The notes: generated by a model not told the origin, from the sequence alone. Positions 6,829 through 14,439 are shown, numbered from the stretch's first letter. The stretch: DNA of 22,113 nucleotides from Candidatus Kerfeldbacteria bacterium (GCA_016207285.1 JACQPW010000070.1:1-22113); one strand, 5' to 3'. Numbers and translations are program-made.

Positions 6829-7632
6829 ATGCGCAAAACTCCTCGCGTACTGACGCCAGCTAGCCGCCGAGCTATTATCCAACGTTACCAGGCCGCTAAA
6901 CATCGTTTGCTGTTTTTAGATTACGACGGCACGTTGTGGCCAACCGGCCTGGATGAACGCAGCCCTCAAGCCAAAGCGGAACATGCGTTGGTCCGTAGTG
7001 TGATTCGACGGTTGACTCAGCGCACACAGACCACTGTCGTGATTGTGAGTGGGCGCGACCACACAGTGTTAGCGCAACGCTTTAAAGGTTTAGGCTGCGC
7101 CCTAGCAGCTGAGCATGGTCTGTGGTTAAAGGAAGCCAAGCAGAGTTCCTGGATGATGGTTGAACAGATCGATACTGCTTGGAAAATACCGGCCCGCGTC
7201 CTCTTCCAACAAGCGATGCACGCTATACCAACAACGTGGTTTGAAGAAAAACCGTATTCATTGGTTTGGCATTATCGTAATGTTCCTGCCAGACTAGTAA
7301 AAGCAAAAGTGAAGATCATGCGACGAGCTTTACAGCAGTTGACCAAACAATATCCCCTGCGCCTGATTATGGGGCGCAACTTAATCGAGCTATTACCGGC
7401 TAGTATTAATAAAGGTCGTGCTACTAAACACTGGTTGTGTCAGTATCAAGACAGCTTCATTATTGCAGCCGGAGATGAACGCACGGACGAAGATATTTTT
7501 AGTGTGTTACCACGTAACGCCATTTCTATTAAAGTACAAGCTGGGTCATCTCTGGCTAAGTATCTGTTGCCAGATGACCAGGCCTTACGTGATTTGTTAG
7601 CTCAATTAGCTGACCGCAAGACCCGTTTATAA
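6829..7632 (+). CDS. otsB: Trehalose-6-phosphate phosphatase-like HAD hydrolase
   Basis: A 267-residue HAD-superfamily phosphatase of the OtsB type, which dephosphorylates trehalose-6-phosphate. Motif I is DYDGTL with nucleophile Asp31 and acid/base Asp33; motif II is VSGRD near Ser74; the family Lys is in PASINKG (Lys195); motif IV is GDERTDED (215-222). The cap between motifs II and III and the LIELLPAS stretch match OtsB rather than sucrose-phosphate phosphatase. The ATG at 6829 is chosen because an extended -10 is perfectly spaced before it; a TTG at 6811 lies in the promoter. No OtsA is in the window, so the phosphorylated substrate must come from elsewhere; a related sugar-phosphoglycerate phosphatase remains possible. 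Its last 31 bases overlap the end of convergent glgA. Confidence 0.8.
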   Translation: MRKTPRVLTPASRRAIIQRYQAAKHRLLFLDYDGTLWPTGLDERSPQAKAEHALVRSVIRRLTQRTQTTVVIVSGRDHTVLAQRFKGLGCALAAEHGLWLKEAKQSSWMMVEQIDTAWKIPARVLFQQAMHAIPTTWFEEKPYSLVWHYRNVPARLVKAKVKIMRRALQQLTKQYPLRLIMGRNLIELLPASINKGRATKHWLCQYQDSFIIAAGDERTDEDIFSVLPRNAISIKVQAGSSLAKYLLPDDQALRDLLAQLADRKTRL

Positions 7633-9077
7633 AGATCGCTGTACAGTTTGGCGGATGCCTTCCAAGTGTAATCGGCTGTCATGCCATGACGCATTAACTG
7701 TTGCCACTGTTTGGGTTGAGTTTGATACACTTTGACAGCTCGTTGCACCCCAGCCAACATGGTGGTACTGGCATAACGATTAAAAAGAAAACCATTATCG
7801 CCTTCAGTGACCGTGTCTTTTAACCCGCCGGTGGAACGCACGACAGGCACAGACCCGTAGCGCATGGCAATCAACTGCGCTAAGCCGCATGGTTCATGGC
7901 GTGATGGCATTAAAAAAATATCACTACCGGCATAGACATGCTGACTAAATACCGTGTCAAAGGCATCATGGAAGTACCACTGTTTGGGATAGCGTTGCAT
8001 AGCTGTGTGCAAGCCACGCATAAATTCTGTTCTGCCAGTACCACAAATCACTAGTTGAATCGGTAAGGCGCTGAGTTGTTTCATTGCATTGATGACCAGG
8101 TGAAAGCCCTTTTGCACAGTCAAGCGAGCCACCATACCCACGAGCGGAATAGTTGGATCTACCGGCAAACCGCATTCACGTTGCAACAATAACTTGTTAT
8201 CGGCTCGCCGTTGGATGGTGCGCCAAGAAAAATGATGCCGGACATTGGGGTCGGTCGCCGGATTAAACTGGGCGGTATCAATTCCATTAATGATACCAAA
8301 CAAATTCTGGCGGCGTTGCTGCAGTAAGGCTGCGAAATCTCCACCGTATTGTGGAGTGAGAATTTCTTTAGCATATTGTGGACTAACCGTGGTGATGGCA
8401 TCAGCCCAACGTAACCCTAGCCACAACATCCGCGGTCCGTACAAACGTTTAGCTTCGGTCAGATCAAACAACGGTATGAGTGACGGCTGGAATAATTTCC
8501 AATAGTGCGGTAGTAAAGAACCGGTGTAACGAAGATTATGAATGGTGATGACTGTACGCATATGTTGTAATGCTGGATCAGTATGCACGAGGGCTAAGGC
8601 TGGAGCAACATGAAAATCATGACCATGGACAATAGTAAATGCCCGTGGGTGGCGCCGGAGGTAGGCATGCAAGGCATAAGAAAAAAACAGGTATTTGAGA
8701 CGCTGTCCCAAACTATCTTTGGTAGCTAATTTTCCAGTCAGTGGATTCAGTACCGACAAACCATCATACACCTTGCCACGACTGAGATACGTATCTTGTT
8801 TAAATAACAGTAATGGTACCGTTGAATGAATAGTACGTGCTTGCCACACGGTGACTGTAATGGGCTTATGATTGACTACTAGTTCAAAACGATCGAGACA
8901 CTTGAGTTGCTTTAGTTGCTGACGTGGAATTTCCTCATGGAACGGTAGGGCGACTGTAATAGTGTGACAGTACGGTTGTAACGCCGTTGGTAGTGAACCG
9001 ACGACATCACCCAGTCCCCCGGTCTTAGCCAGTGGGCTAATTTCAGCGGCAGCAAATACTATCCGTGGTGCGGCCAT
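7602..9077 (-). CDS. glgA: Glycogen synthase, GT5
   Basis: A 491-residue GT5 starch/glycogen synthase that transfers glucose from ADP-glucose (or UDP-glucose) to a growing alpha-1,4-glucan. Visible signatures are the N-terminal KTGGLGD substrate-binding loop (18-24), the VHGHDFH segment, GIINGID in the domain linker, GMVARLTVQKG at the start of the second Rossmann domain, and HEPCGL with catalytic Glu395, followed by STGGLKDTV. Length is normal for the family. The GT4 gene stop codon TGA overlaps this ATG (TGATG); a GTG at 9080 is an alternative start. Translation is probably coupled to the upstream gene. The 3' end overlaps the otsB-like gene by 31 bases in convergent orientation. Confidence 0.95.
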   Translation of the reverse strand: MAAPRIVFAAAEISPLAKTGGLGDVVGSLPTALQPYCHTITVALPFHEEIPRQQLKQLKCLDRFELVVNHKPITVTVWQARTIHSTVPLLLFKQDTYLSRGKVYDGLSVLNPLTGKLATKDSLGQRLKYLFFSYALHAYLRRHPRAFTIVHGHDFHVAPALALVHTDPALQHMRTVITIHNLRYTGSLLPHYWKLFQPSLIPLFDLTEAKRLYGPRMLWLGLRWADAITTVSPQYAKEILTPQYGGDFAALLQQRRQNLFGIINGIDTAQFNPATDPNVRHHFSWRTIQRRADNKLLLQRECGLPVDPTIPLVGMVARLTVQKGFHLVINAMKQLSALPIQLVICGTGRTEFMRGLHTAMQRYPKQWYFHDAFDTVFSQHVYAGSDIFLMPSRHEPCGLAQLIAMRYGSVPVVRSTGGLKDTVTEGDNGFLFNRYASTTMLAGVQRAVKVYQTQPKQWQQLMRHGMTADYTWKASAKLYSDLYKRVLRSAN

Positions 9078-10165
9078 CACTGGATCGACTGATTTAATAC
9101 TGCGGTATAGACAGATTCGTACTGCTCAATCATTGAAGCCTGTGAAAAATTTTTCTCGACATGGTCACGACAATCTTGCCGCTTGATCAGAGAAATTTTC
9201 TTGATCGCTCTCACCATTTCTGGCAAGGTTTGAACAATGTAACCCGTTTTACCATCCACCACAATTTCTGGTACTGAACCACGTTTAAAGGCAATCACTG
9301 GGGTGCCACAGGCCATCGCTTCAATCATCACTAAACCAAAAGCTTCTTCCCATTGCACTGGAAACAATAACGCCTGCGCCTGACCATACAGTTTAGCCAG
9401 GTTTTGGTAATCTACTTTTTTGCTATAGCGCACATACGGCTGATGTAAGAGCACCGTGACAGCTTGTCTAAATTCTTTAGTCAGTTCAACCCGTTTATCA
9501 AAAAATCCAATCACATGAATCGGTCGACGCGCCTGCTGCGCCGCTTGGATGGCCACATCAACTCCTTTTTGTGGAATAAAACGACCGCTAAACAATAAAT
9601 GGTTTTCGGGCGTGGGATTATAGCGAAACAAGTTGGTATCTGTCCCATTATAGACATTGCTAAAAAAAGGTAACTCCGGCATTCCTTCTTGCTGACGTTT
9701 TGAAATACTCACAAAATGAGTATTGGGTAGATCTTTATACAGATTCAAAAAGAATTTATATTGCGTAATGAAGAGACTATCATGCACCGTCACTACCTTG
9801 GGAATATCGGGTAATAGGTGCATCAACGGTAAGGCATCACGCACGTTATGGAGATGAATTAAATCGACTGGATTACGTTTGATATCGTCCACCATATCAC
9901 GCACCATGCGCTGTGAGTAAAAGGATTTACATTGGTAGCGAATTGATCCACTCGGAACACTAATGGGTAAATTAATAAACGATCTATACCCCAGCGTTTT
10001 TTTATGTGCTTTGGTGGTTGATTCCTCTGGACAATACAAGGTGACCTCGTGCCCACGTTCCGTCAGACCATCAGCCAGGGCACCCGCTAACGTCACCACA
10101 GCATGAATAGCACCAGCCGGTAAGGGGTAAGGATATTCATTGGTAGCATACAGGGCAATGCGCAT
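9077..10165 (-). CDS. GT4 family glycosyltransferase
   Basis: A 362-residue GT-B fold retaining glycosyltransferase of family GT4. The N-terminal domain begins MRIALYATNEYPYP and has a glycine-containing acceptor loop (PAGAIHAVV); the C-terminal donor domain begins with FSGRFIPQKGVD and contains the EX7E motif, Glu274 to Glu282, in EEAFGLVMIEAMACGTPVIA. No signal peptide or membrane helix is seen. It lies between glgP and glgA, two bases after the glgP stop and overlapping the glgA start, so it is in the same operon. In this context it may make or extend an alpha-glucan or a glucose-phosphate-derived acceptor, similar to the role of GlgM or sucrose-synthase-like GT4 enzymes, but donor and acceptor are not readable from the sequence. 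Confidence 0.9.
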   Translation of the reverse strand: MRIALYATNEYPYPLPAGAIHAVVTLAGALADGLTERGHEVTLYCPEESTTKAHKKTLGYRSFINLPISVPSGSIRYQCKSFYSQRMVRDMVDDIKRNPVDLIHLHNVRDALPLMHLLPDIPKVVTVHDSLFITQYKFFLNLYKDLPNTHFVSISKRQQEGMPELPFFSNVYNGTDTNLFRYNPTPENHLLFSGRFIPQKGVDVAIQAAQQARRPIHVIGFFDKRVELTKEFRQAVTVLLHQPYVRYSKKVDYQNLAKLYGQAQALLFPVQWEEAFGLVMIEAMACGTPVIAFKRGSVPEIVVDGKTGYIVQTLPEMVRAIKKISLIKRQDCRDHVEKNFSQASMIEQYESVYTAVLNQSIQ

Positions 10166-10167
10166 AG

Positions 10168-11937
10168 TTATGGTAATGGTCGAGTACGGTAATTCCGTCT
10201 CCAGTTATGTTCATGTTTTTTGATGCTCTCTAATTCCAACGCCGGTCGATACAAGACATCGATATATTCTTCTAACATGCGTTGCGCCGAAAATTGTCCC
10301 CAAATTAATGCCATGGTCTGCTTCATCCGATTCACCCACTCTACTGGTACAGTCTTGTCTGACCGTTTAAAAAATAGTGTTGTGATCTCACCGGCTAATA
10401 GATCATACAAAGCTCCACCGGTATTCGTATCCGGTAAGATCCAACCCATCCCCTCTAAGCTAATTTCATCCACCCAACCATCACTACTGGAGCATTGCAA
10501 GACACCATTGGCACCGGCTTTCATACCGCTCGTACCACTGGCTTCTGTACCACGAACGGGGGTGTTAATCCAGACGTCCGAACCAGACACTAACACATCG
10601 GCAATGGTAATAGTATAATTGGGTATATAAATGACATGACCGTTCAAGCGTTGGTCTTTAATCGCATGGAGAATATTATGAATATGCGAATGACCAGATG
10701 GATCACCAGGATGGGCTTTACCAGCGATAATCAGTTGCACTGGTTTGTCTGGATTTGAAACTACGCTGCGCAGTTTTTCGATATCGGCAAACAATAGTTC
10801 GGGTTGTTTGTAGTCAGCAATCCGCCGCGCCCAAGTGACAATTAACGCTTCACTCGGAATGGTATGCCCAGTTTGAAACTTCACTTCATCAATTAAACGA
10901 TGTTTAGCCATCATATGGAGGTGCCATAATTCTGCGGGCGACAAGGCTTGGATGGCAGCGATATCAAATTGTGGTGCCTGCGCTTTGATATCGGGACTTA
11001 CCCAGCGCTGCAAGTACACCCCATTGGTGATACCGGGCATGGGTTTATCTGGCCACATTTCTTTGGCTTTGGTGCTATGCAATTTACTAACGGCATTCAT
11101 TCGACACGCCATGTTTAAAGCCAGAGCAGTTAAACTAAAGGTCTTATCTGCTGGGGTCAGTTGGCCCTTGCTCAACATATCCGGAATGGGCAAACCAAGA
11201 TTCTTAGCATACGTATCGAGATATTCAGCGACGAGTGCTTGCGGAAACACTTCGTTACCGGCCGGTACTAACGTGTGATTGGTAAAGACCATTTTTTGTC
11301 GACCATATTCGTAGGCGTCATGCCAAGACATCCCATATTCTTTCATGTAGTGGTTCGTAATTTCAAAAATGGCGAAAGCCGAATGACCTTCATTCAGATG
11401 GTAGATAGAAGGGTGAATACTCAGGGCCATCAACGCACGCACGCCCCCAATGCCTAAAATGATCTCTTGCAATAAACGCGTTGGTTGATGGGTATCGTAC
11501 AAACGCCGTGTGATCAGGCGATCGTCTGGAGTGTTTTCTGGAACATCACTATCCAGCAAATAGACGGAAACATCGCCAGCGCAGTATTCCCAAATTTGTA
11601 CGGTCAGTTCCCTACCTTGTACTGGTAAGGTCACCAGGATACGTTGACCTTCGGTATTCACTACGAGTTCAATCGGGGCATCCGCTGGATCCAGTAAGGC
11701 ATAGAATTCCTTCTGTTCACCACTTAAGGTGAGTGATTGTTTAAAGTAACCCTCTTTATACAACAAGCCAACCGCCACAAACGGTAATTCCAGATCATTG
11801 GCTTGCAGCACAATATCGCCTGCCAATACCCCAAGACCGCCTGAGTAAATGGGCAATCTGTCGTCCAGGGCAAATTCTGCACTCATGTATGCCAAGGGAT
11901 GTTGGCCTAGAGTAGAACGAAACGCACGTATATCCAC
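10168..11937 (-). CDS. glgP: Alpha-glucan (glycogen) phosphorylase, GT35 short form
   Basis: A 589-residue GT35 phosphorylase that releases glucose-1-phosphate from alpha-1,4-glucan using pyridoxal phosphate. It belongs to the short alpha-glucan phosphorylase group rather than the roughly 800-residue enzymes. Motifs include the N-terminal YMSAEFALDDRLPIYSGGLG, the HLNEGHSAF segment, VFTNHTLVPAGNE, and the PLP site EASGTSGMKAGANG with Lys473 as the Schiff-base lysine. Start codon is GTG at 11937, chosen because a perfect extended -10 (TGC TATAAT) ends six bases before it, predicting leaderless initiation on GTG. It is the first gene of a glgP-GT4-glgA operon. Product glucose-1-phosphate would feed glycolysis or be recycled through nucleotide sugars; the enzymes for those steps are not in the window. 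Confidence 0.95.
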   Translation of the reverse strand: MDIRAFRSTLGQHPLAYMSAEFALDDRLPIYSGGLGVLAGDIVLQANDLELPFVAVGLLYKEGYFKQSLTLSGEQKEFYALLDPADAPIELVVNTEGQRILVTLPVQGRELTVQIWEYCAGDVSVYLLDSDVPENTPDDRLITRRLYDTHQPTRLLQEIILGIGGVRALMALSIHPSIYHLNEGHSAFAIFEITNHYMKEYGMSWHDAYEYGRQKMVFTNHTLVPAGNEVFPQALVAEYLDTYAKNLGLPIPDMLSKGQLTPADKTFSLTALALNMACRMNAVSKLHSTKAKEMWPDKPMPGITNGVYLQRWVSPDIKAQAPQFDIAAIQALSPAELWHLHMMAKHRLIDEVKFQTGHTIPSEALIVTWARRIADYKQPELLFADIEKLRSVVSNPDKPVQLIIAGKAHPGDPSGHSHIHNILHAIKDQRLNGHVIYIPNYTITIADVLVSGSDVWINTPVRGTEASGTSGMKAGANGVLQCSSSDGWVDEISLEGMGWILPDTNTGGALYDLLAGEITTLFFKRSDKTVPVEWVNRMKQTMALIWGQFSAQRMLEEYIDVLYRPALELESIKKHEHNWRRNYRTRPLP

Positions 11938-11943
11938 GGTGAT

Positions 11944-11952
11944 ATTATAGCA
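11944..11952 (-). promoter_or_regulatory. Consensus extended -10 promoter of glgP operon
   Basis: Minus-strand TGC followed by a perfect TATAAT, then six bases, then the GTG start. It is the strongest promoter-like match in the window and has eight T residues directly upstream (TTTTTTTTGC TATAAT), which also serve as the possible U-tract of a terminator for the gene before it. Confidence 0.75.
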
Positions 11953-11955
11953 AAA

Positions 11956-11982
11956 AAAATGACTTCTGGCAATCTACATTTT
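11956..11982 (-). terminator. Possible AT-rich terminator of the propeller gene
   Basis: After the propeller gene stop codon (11988) the minus strand reads AAAATG, a 15-base loop, CATTTT and then more T residues. The 6-bp stem is AT-rich and the loop is long, so the hairpin is weak, but the following T-run is good. The T-run merges directly into the TGC of the glgP promoter. Confidence 0.35.
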
Positions 11983-11987
11983 GCTAC

Positions 11988-13064
11988 TTACCGCTTGTTC
12001 ACATTGGAATCCTCCGGCAACGTCATGGTGTTCGGTTCGGGATAAATAATCACGAACGTCCCATCAGCCGTATACGCAATGCCTGGATCACTCGGTGGTA
12101 CATTAGTTTTAATCGCATCAGACCAAGTGATGCCATCGGTAGTGCTACTAAAACATAATCCTTGCTCACCCGAATCAATCCCACAGGAACCATAAAATCG
12201 AATCGTGCCATCGACATTCACCATATTCCCTACCCAATAGATACTGTGCGCTGGTCGATCACTGTCCACTGCCGTAAAGGTTTGACCATCATCAGAGGTC
12301 GCTTGTAAGGCTGCACCATTTTGCTTGGCCATGGGTGCAATCATCGTCCACGTATCGCCTACCCGCACTTCTGAACCATCGACCACATCATACTCATCAC
12401 TCTGGAAGGCAATACCATCATAGGTGTAGTGCAAACCATCAGCAGATAAAGCCGTCCCGTACACAAACGGTTCTTCCATGCCTAACACATGGGTGGTGAA
12501 AAATAAACGGTATTGACCATCGGCTGTGGTGGTAATGGTAGGATCAAATGGTAGCTGATAATTTTCCGGAAAATCTTCCACATATAAACCATACGGACCA
12601 TCCCAAGTTTGACCGCCATCGTCCGACGTTTGAATCGCTACTTTATTGTAGCATTCCGGATTATCCGCATAGACCGGAAACCAGTTGAACACCGCCACCA
12701 GTGTTCCATCGGCACCGGCCGTGACACTTGGCACACCGCCACCTTCTACAAAGACAATCTCATCAGAAAAGGTGATGCCATCTTGGCTGGTAGAGGCATA
12801 TAACGTAATGTCATTGAGATTATTTTCATCAGGTGGTGGCGTAAACAGCTGATTCAGATTACAACTGTGCTCATCTAACGTTCTTGTCTCATTAGTAGTA
12901 TTAGTATTACTGATAGTATTGACAGTGGTGGTCACTGCATTATTCAAGACTGTATTCAGTGTAGCGTTATTAGTACTGACTGTGTTGTTTCGATAAATCA
13001 ACACGCCTACAATTACTGCTACTAAACCCAGGCCACCAAGAGTGATGAGAATTATTTTTTTCAT
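11988..13064 (-). CDS. Membrane-anchored five-Asp-box beta-propeller (sialidase/BNR-like)
   Basis: A 358-residue surface protein. Residues 4-24 form an N-terminal hydrophobic helix (anchor or uncleaved signal); residues 27-61 are an Asn/Thr-rich linker probably exposed outside. The remainder shows five Asp-box repeats S/T-x-D-G-x-(T)-F/W/Y at about 93, 147, 207, 257 and 308, spaced 50-60 residues apart, as expected of one per blade in a sialidase or GH43-like propeller. Cysteines at 68, 138, 294 and 304 could make disulfides. I do not see the arginine triad of sialidases with confidence, so carbohydrate binding is as likely as hydrolysis. It points away from a secreted glycosidase gene across a 190-base gap. 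A -35/-10 promoter lies just before the start. Fold assignment is good; activity is unknown. Confidence 0.8.
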   Translation of the reverse strand: MKKIILITLGGLGLVAVIVGVLIYRNNTVSTNNATLNTVLNNAVTTTVNTISNTNTTNETRTLDEHSCNLNQLFTPPPDENNLNDITLYASTSQDGITFSDEIVFVEGGGVPSVTAGADGTLVAVFNWFPVYADNPECYNKVAIQTSDDGGQTWDGPYGLYVEDFPENYQLPFDPTITTTADGQYRLFFTTHVLGMEEPFVYGTALSADGLHYTYDGIAFQSDEYDVVDGSEVRVGDTWTMIAPMAKQNGAALQATSDDGQTFTAVDSDRPAHSIYWVGNMVNVDGTIRFYGSCGIDSGEQGLCFSSTTDGITWSDAIKTNVPPSDPGIAYTADGTFVIIYPEPNTMTLPEDSNVNKR

Positions 13065-13072
13065 ATAAAATA

Positions 13073-13101
13073 ATGGTAGCTGCTTGATTACCGAAAGTCA
13101 A
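13073..13101 (-). promoter_or_regulatory. -35/-10 promoter of the propeller gene
   Basis: Minus strand TTGACT (13101-13096), a 17-base spacer and TACCAT (13078-13073). The predicted +1 is about 13066, only two bases before the ATG at 13064, so the mRNA is almost leaderless. It lacks the TGn of the other promoters but is the only one with a good -35. Confidence 0.5.
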
Positions 13102-13200
13102 TGTGAGGGAGCTTCCCTTGTGGCTGAAAGCCCCGAGCAAGTTCGAACGTATTGTATGGAATGGCCATCACCGCCCAAACAGCAGAGGGTGCATCATATG

Positions 13201-13209
13201 TGCTATACT
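13201..13209 (+). promoter_or_regulatory. Extended -10 promoter of the secreted glycosidase gene
   Basis: TGC followed by TATACT. Predicted +1 is near 13216, giving a leader of about 39 bases before the ATG at 13255. No Shine-Dalgarno is visible in that leader, unlike what a leadered mRNA would usually need. Confidence 0.5.
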
Positions 13210-13254
13210 ATCATCAATTAACGACAACCGCGAGTTGCACTTGTTCACGATTCT

Positions 13255-14319
13255 ATGCACAAATATCTTATAGGCATTGCCATTCTGACTATTCCATTTG
13301 TCACGGCAGCGACAACAAACAACGATAACTATTTCGGTTTTCTTGGTGGCGCCATGGACAATGATAACTTTGAATACCTCCAAGATGTTGGAGCCGGTTG
13401 GATGCGGCCGCATCCGGGCCCGGCTGTGTGGGAAATGATTCAGTCGGAAGACGGTGGTGACTATGACTGGGATTTTATGGATGGTATAGTCGAAAAAGCT
13501 AATAAGCATGATATCAATCTCCTGATTACAATTTGGCCATTTGCCGCCTGGGATCAAGTGCGCAAAGCTGATCCCACGGCCTGTGAAGTTGCAGATACCG
13601 ATGAGTTTCTACCGAATAAGGAAGCCGAAGATAAAGGCCGAGTTGAATATATCCCAGGGTATCGGTGTAATCCATATGACTGGGCAGAATACCAACAGTG
13701 GATCCGTGCCATGGTGGAACGCTATGACGGTGATGGGAGAAAAGATATGCCTGATCTCACTATTCCTGTCACGCACTGGGAGGTGATGAATGAACCAGAT
13801 TTACCGGGCAGTGAGACGCTGGATTTTTACAAAGAAGGTTCCGATGAATACTATACGTTACTACGCCGAACTGCCAAGGCCATCCGCCAAGCAGACGATA
13901 ACGCAAACATCGTGATCGCTGGCGCAGCCGGCGCCGATCTTAATCAGGAGGGCTATTTCATGGATTTTTATTACAACCTGTTCACCGACCATCCTCAAGC
14001 CAAGAAATATTTTACCATTGGTAATGTGCATCATGTGTCTGTGGCCAATGAAACAGACTTTAACGTCAGTGTCTACCAAACTATGCTTGATGAGTTCAAT
14101 ATCGATAAGCCAATCTGGGTAACGGAAGCTGGCGCTGAGGACTCCCCGGCTGACGAACAAAAACAGTATGTGCGCTCCGCTACCAAGGAAGCCCTCACGG
14201 CGGGGGCTGAACGCATATTTTACATTAGTTATGCGTTTGGCAATAACTATGGCTCTGCCTCTCAAAAACGCGCGAAAAAAGTGTATCGAAAATTGATTGA
14301 TCGGTGGAATGAAGACTAG
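13255..14319 (+). CDS. Secreted GH39/GH5-like (clan GH-A) glycosidase
   Basis: A 354-residue predicted exported glycoside hydrolase with a (beta/alpha)8 barrel. Residues 1-18 form a signal peptide ending VTA-A. The acid/base motif HWEVMNEPDL contains Glu180 preceded by Asn179, and the nucleophile motif KPIWVTEAGAE contains Glu291; both are in the positions expected of clan GH-A retaining enzymes such as GH39 beta-xylosidases. The strand-1 region YFGFLGG, and GAGWMRPHP further on, also fit. It probably cleaves a beta-linked plant or microbial polysaccharide outside the cell. The upstream frame has a stop at 13219 and no other start, fixing the ATG at 13255. Its stop codon directly abuts the CCA end of the convergent tRNA-Gln. 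Family number is uncertain; the clan is well supported. Confidence 0.85.
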   Translation: MHKYLIGIAILTIPFVTAATTNNDNYFGFLGGAMDNDNFEYLQDVGAGWMRPHPGPAVWEMIQSEDGGDYDWDFMDGIVEKANKHDINLLITIWPFAAWDQVRKADPTACEVADTDEFLPNKEAEDKGRVEYIPGYRCNPYDWAEYQQWIRAMVERYDGDGRKDMPDLTIPVTHWEVMNEPDLPGSETLDFYKEGSDEYYTLLRRTAKAIRQADDNANIVIAGAAGADLNQEGYFMDFYYNLFTDHPQAKKYFTIGNVHHVSVANETDFNVSVYQTMLDEFNIDKPIWVTEAGAEDSPADEQKQYVRSATKEALTAGAERIFYISYAFGNNYGSASQKRAKKVYRKLIDRWNED

Positions 14320-14394
14320 TGGCTGGGGAGGAAGGGATCGAACCTTCGAATGGAGGATTCAGAGTACTCTGCCTTACCGCTTGGCTACTCCCCA
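14320..14394 (-). tRNA. tRNA-Gln (anticodon CUG)
   Basis: A 75-base cloverleaf ending in an encoded CCA. The acceptor stem TGGGGAG pairs with CTCCCCA, followed by discriminator G73, typical of tRNA-Gln. The D-arm GCCAAGCGGTAAGGC and the T-loop GGTTCGATCC are standard, and the whole aligns well with the E. coli glutamine tRNA. The anticodon loop CTCTGAA gives anticodon CTG. The anticodon stem GAGTA/TCCTC has a T-C mismatch at position 30-40, unusual in a functional tRNA. An extended -10 (TGG TACAAT) lies upstream at 14431-14439 with a leader of about 30 bases. Its 3' end touches the stop codon of the convergent glycosidase gene. Confidence 0.93.
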
Positions 14395-14397
14395 AAA

Positions 14398-14422
14398 TAG
14401 TAGTTGGTAATTAGTAATTAGG
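14398..14422 (+). repeat. AT-rich intergenic repeat, copy C
   Basis: A 25-base tract made of TAGT/TAATTAG words. It matches the reverse complement of copy A (14484-14511) at 18 of 25 positions, with all differences G/A or T/C. It lies just upstream of the tRNA-Gln 5' end, so A and C form an imperfect inverted pair flanking the tRNA promoter. Confidence 0.5.
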
Positions 14423-14430
14423 AAATTCTA

Positions 14431-14439
14431 ATTGTACCA
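14431..14439 (-). promoter_or_regulatory. Extended -10 promoter of tRNA-Gln
   Basis: Minus-strand TGG followed by TACAAT (5 of 6 to consensus). The predicted +1 is near 14424, about 30 bases before the mature tRNA 5' end. Confidence 0.55.

Larger units (their letters stand above)
13065..13254. other. 190-base divergent intergenic region
   Basis: This is the longest non-coding gap. It holds the minus promoter at 13073-13101, the plus promoter at 13201-13209, and two small adjacent hairpins on the plus strand: AGGGA-GCT-TCCCT (13106-13118) and GGCT-GAA-AGCC (13122-13132). Both hairpins would lie upstream of either predicted transcription start, so they are more likely DNA sites or chance than leader RNA. 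I recognise no riboswitch or RNA gene here. Confidence 0.4.

Noticed and set aside
6775..6903. Longer start for the glycosidase at 6903
   Set aside because: It would run through the divergent otsB-like gene and its promoter, and the added residues do not resemble the family; the conserved region starts after the ATG at 6774.
13157..13222. Possible 21-codon open frame MEWPSPPKQQ... in the divergent gap
   Set aside because: It spans the predicted glycosidase promoter, lacks its own promoter or ribosome site, and its sequence is not informative.
13168..13557. Minus-strand open frame of 129 codons
   Set aside because: It lies antisense to the secreted glycosidase, whose signal peptide and fold are clear, and its translation shows no domain or composition of a real protein.
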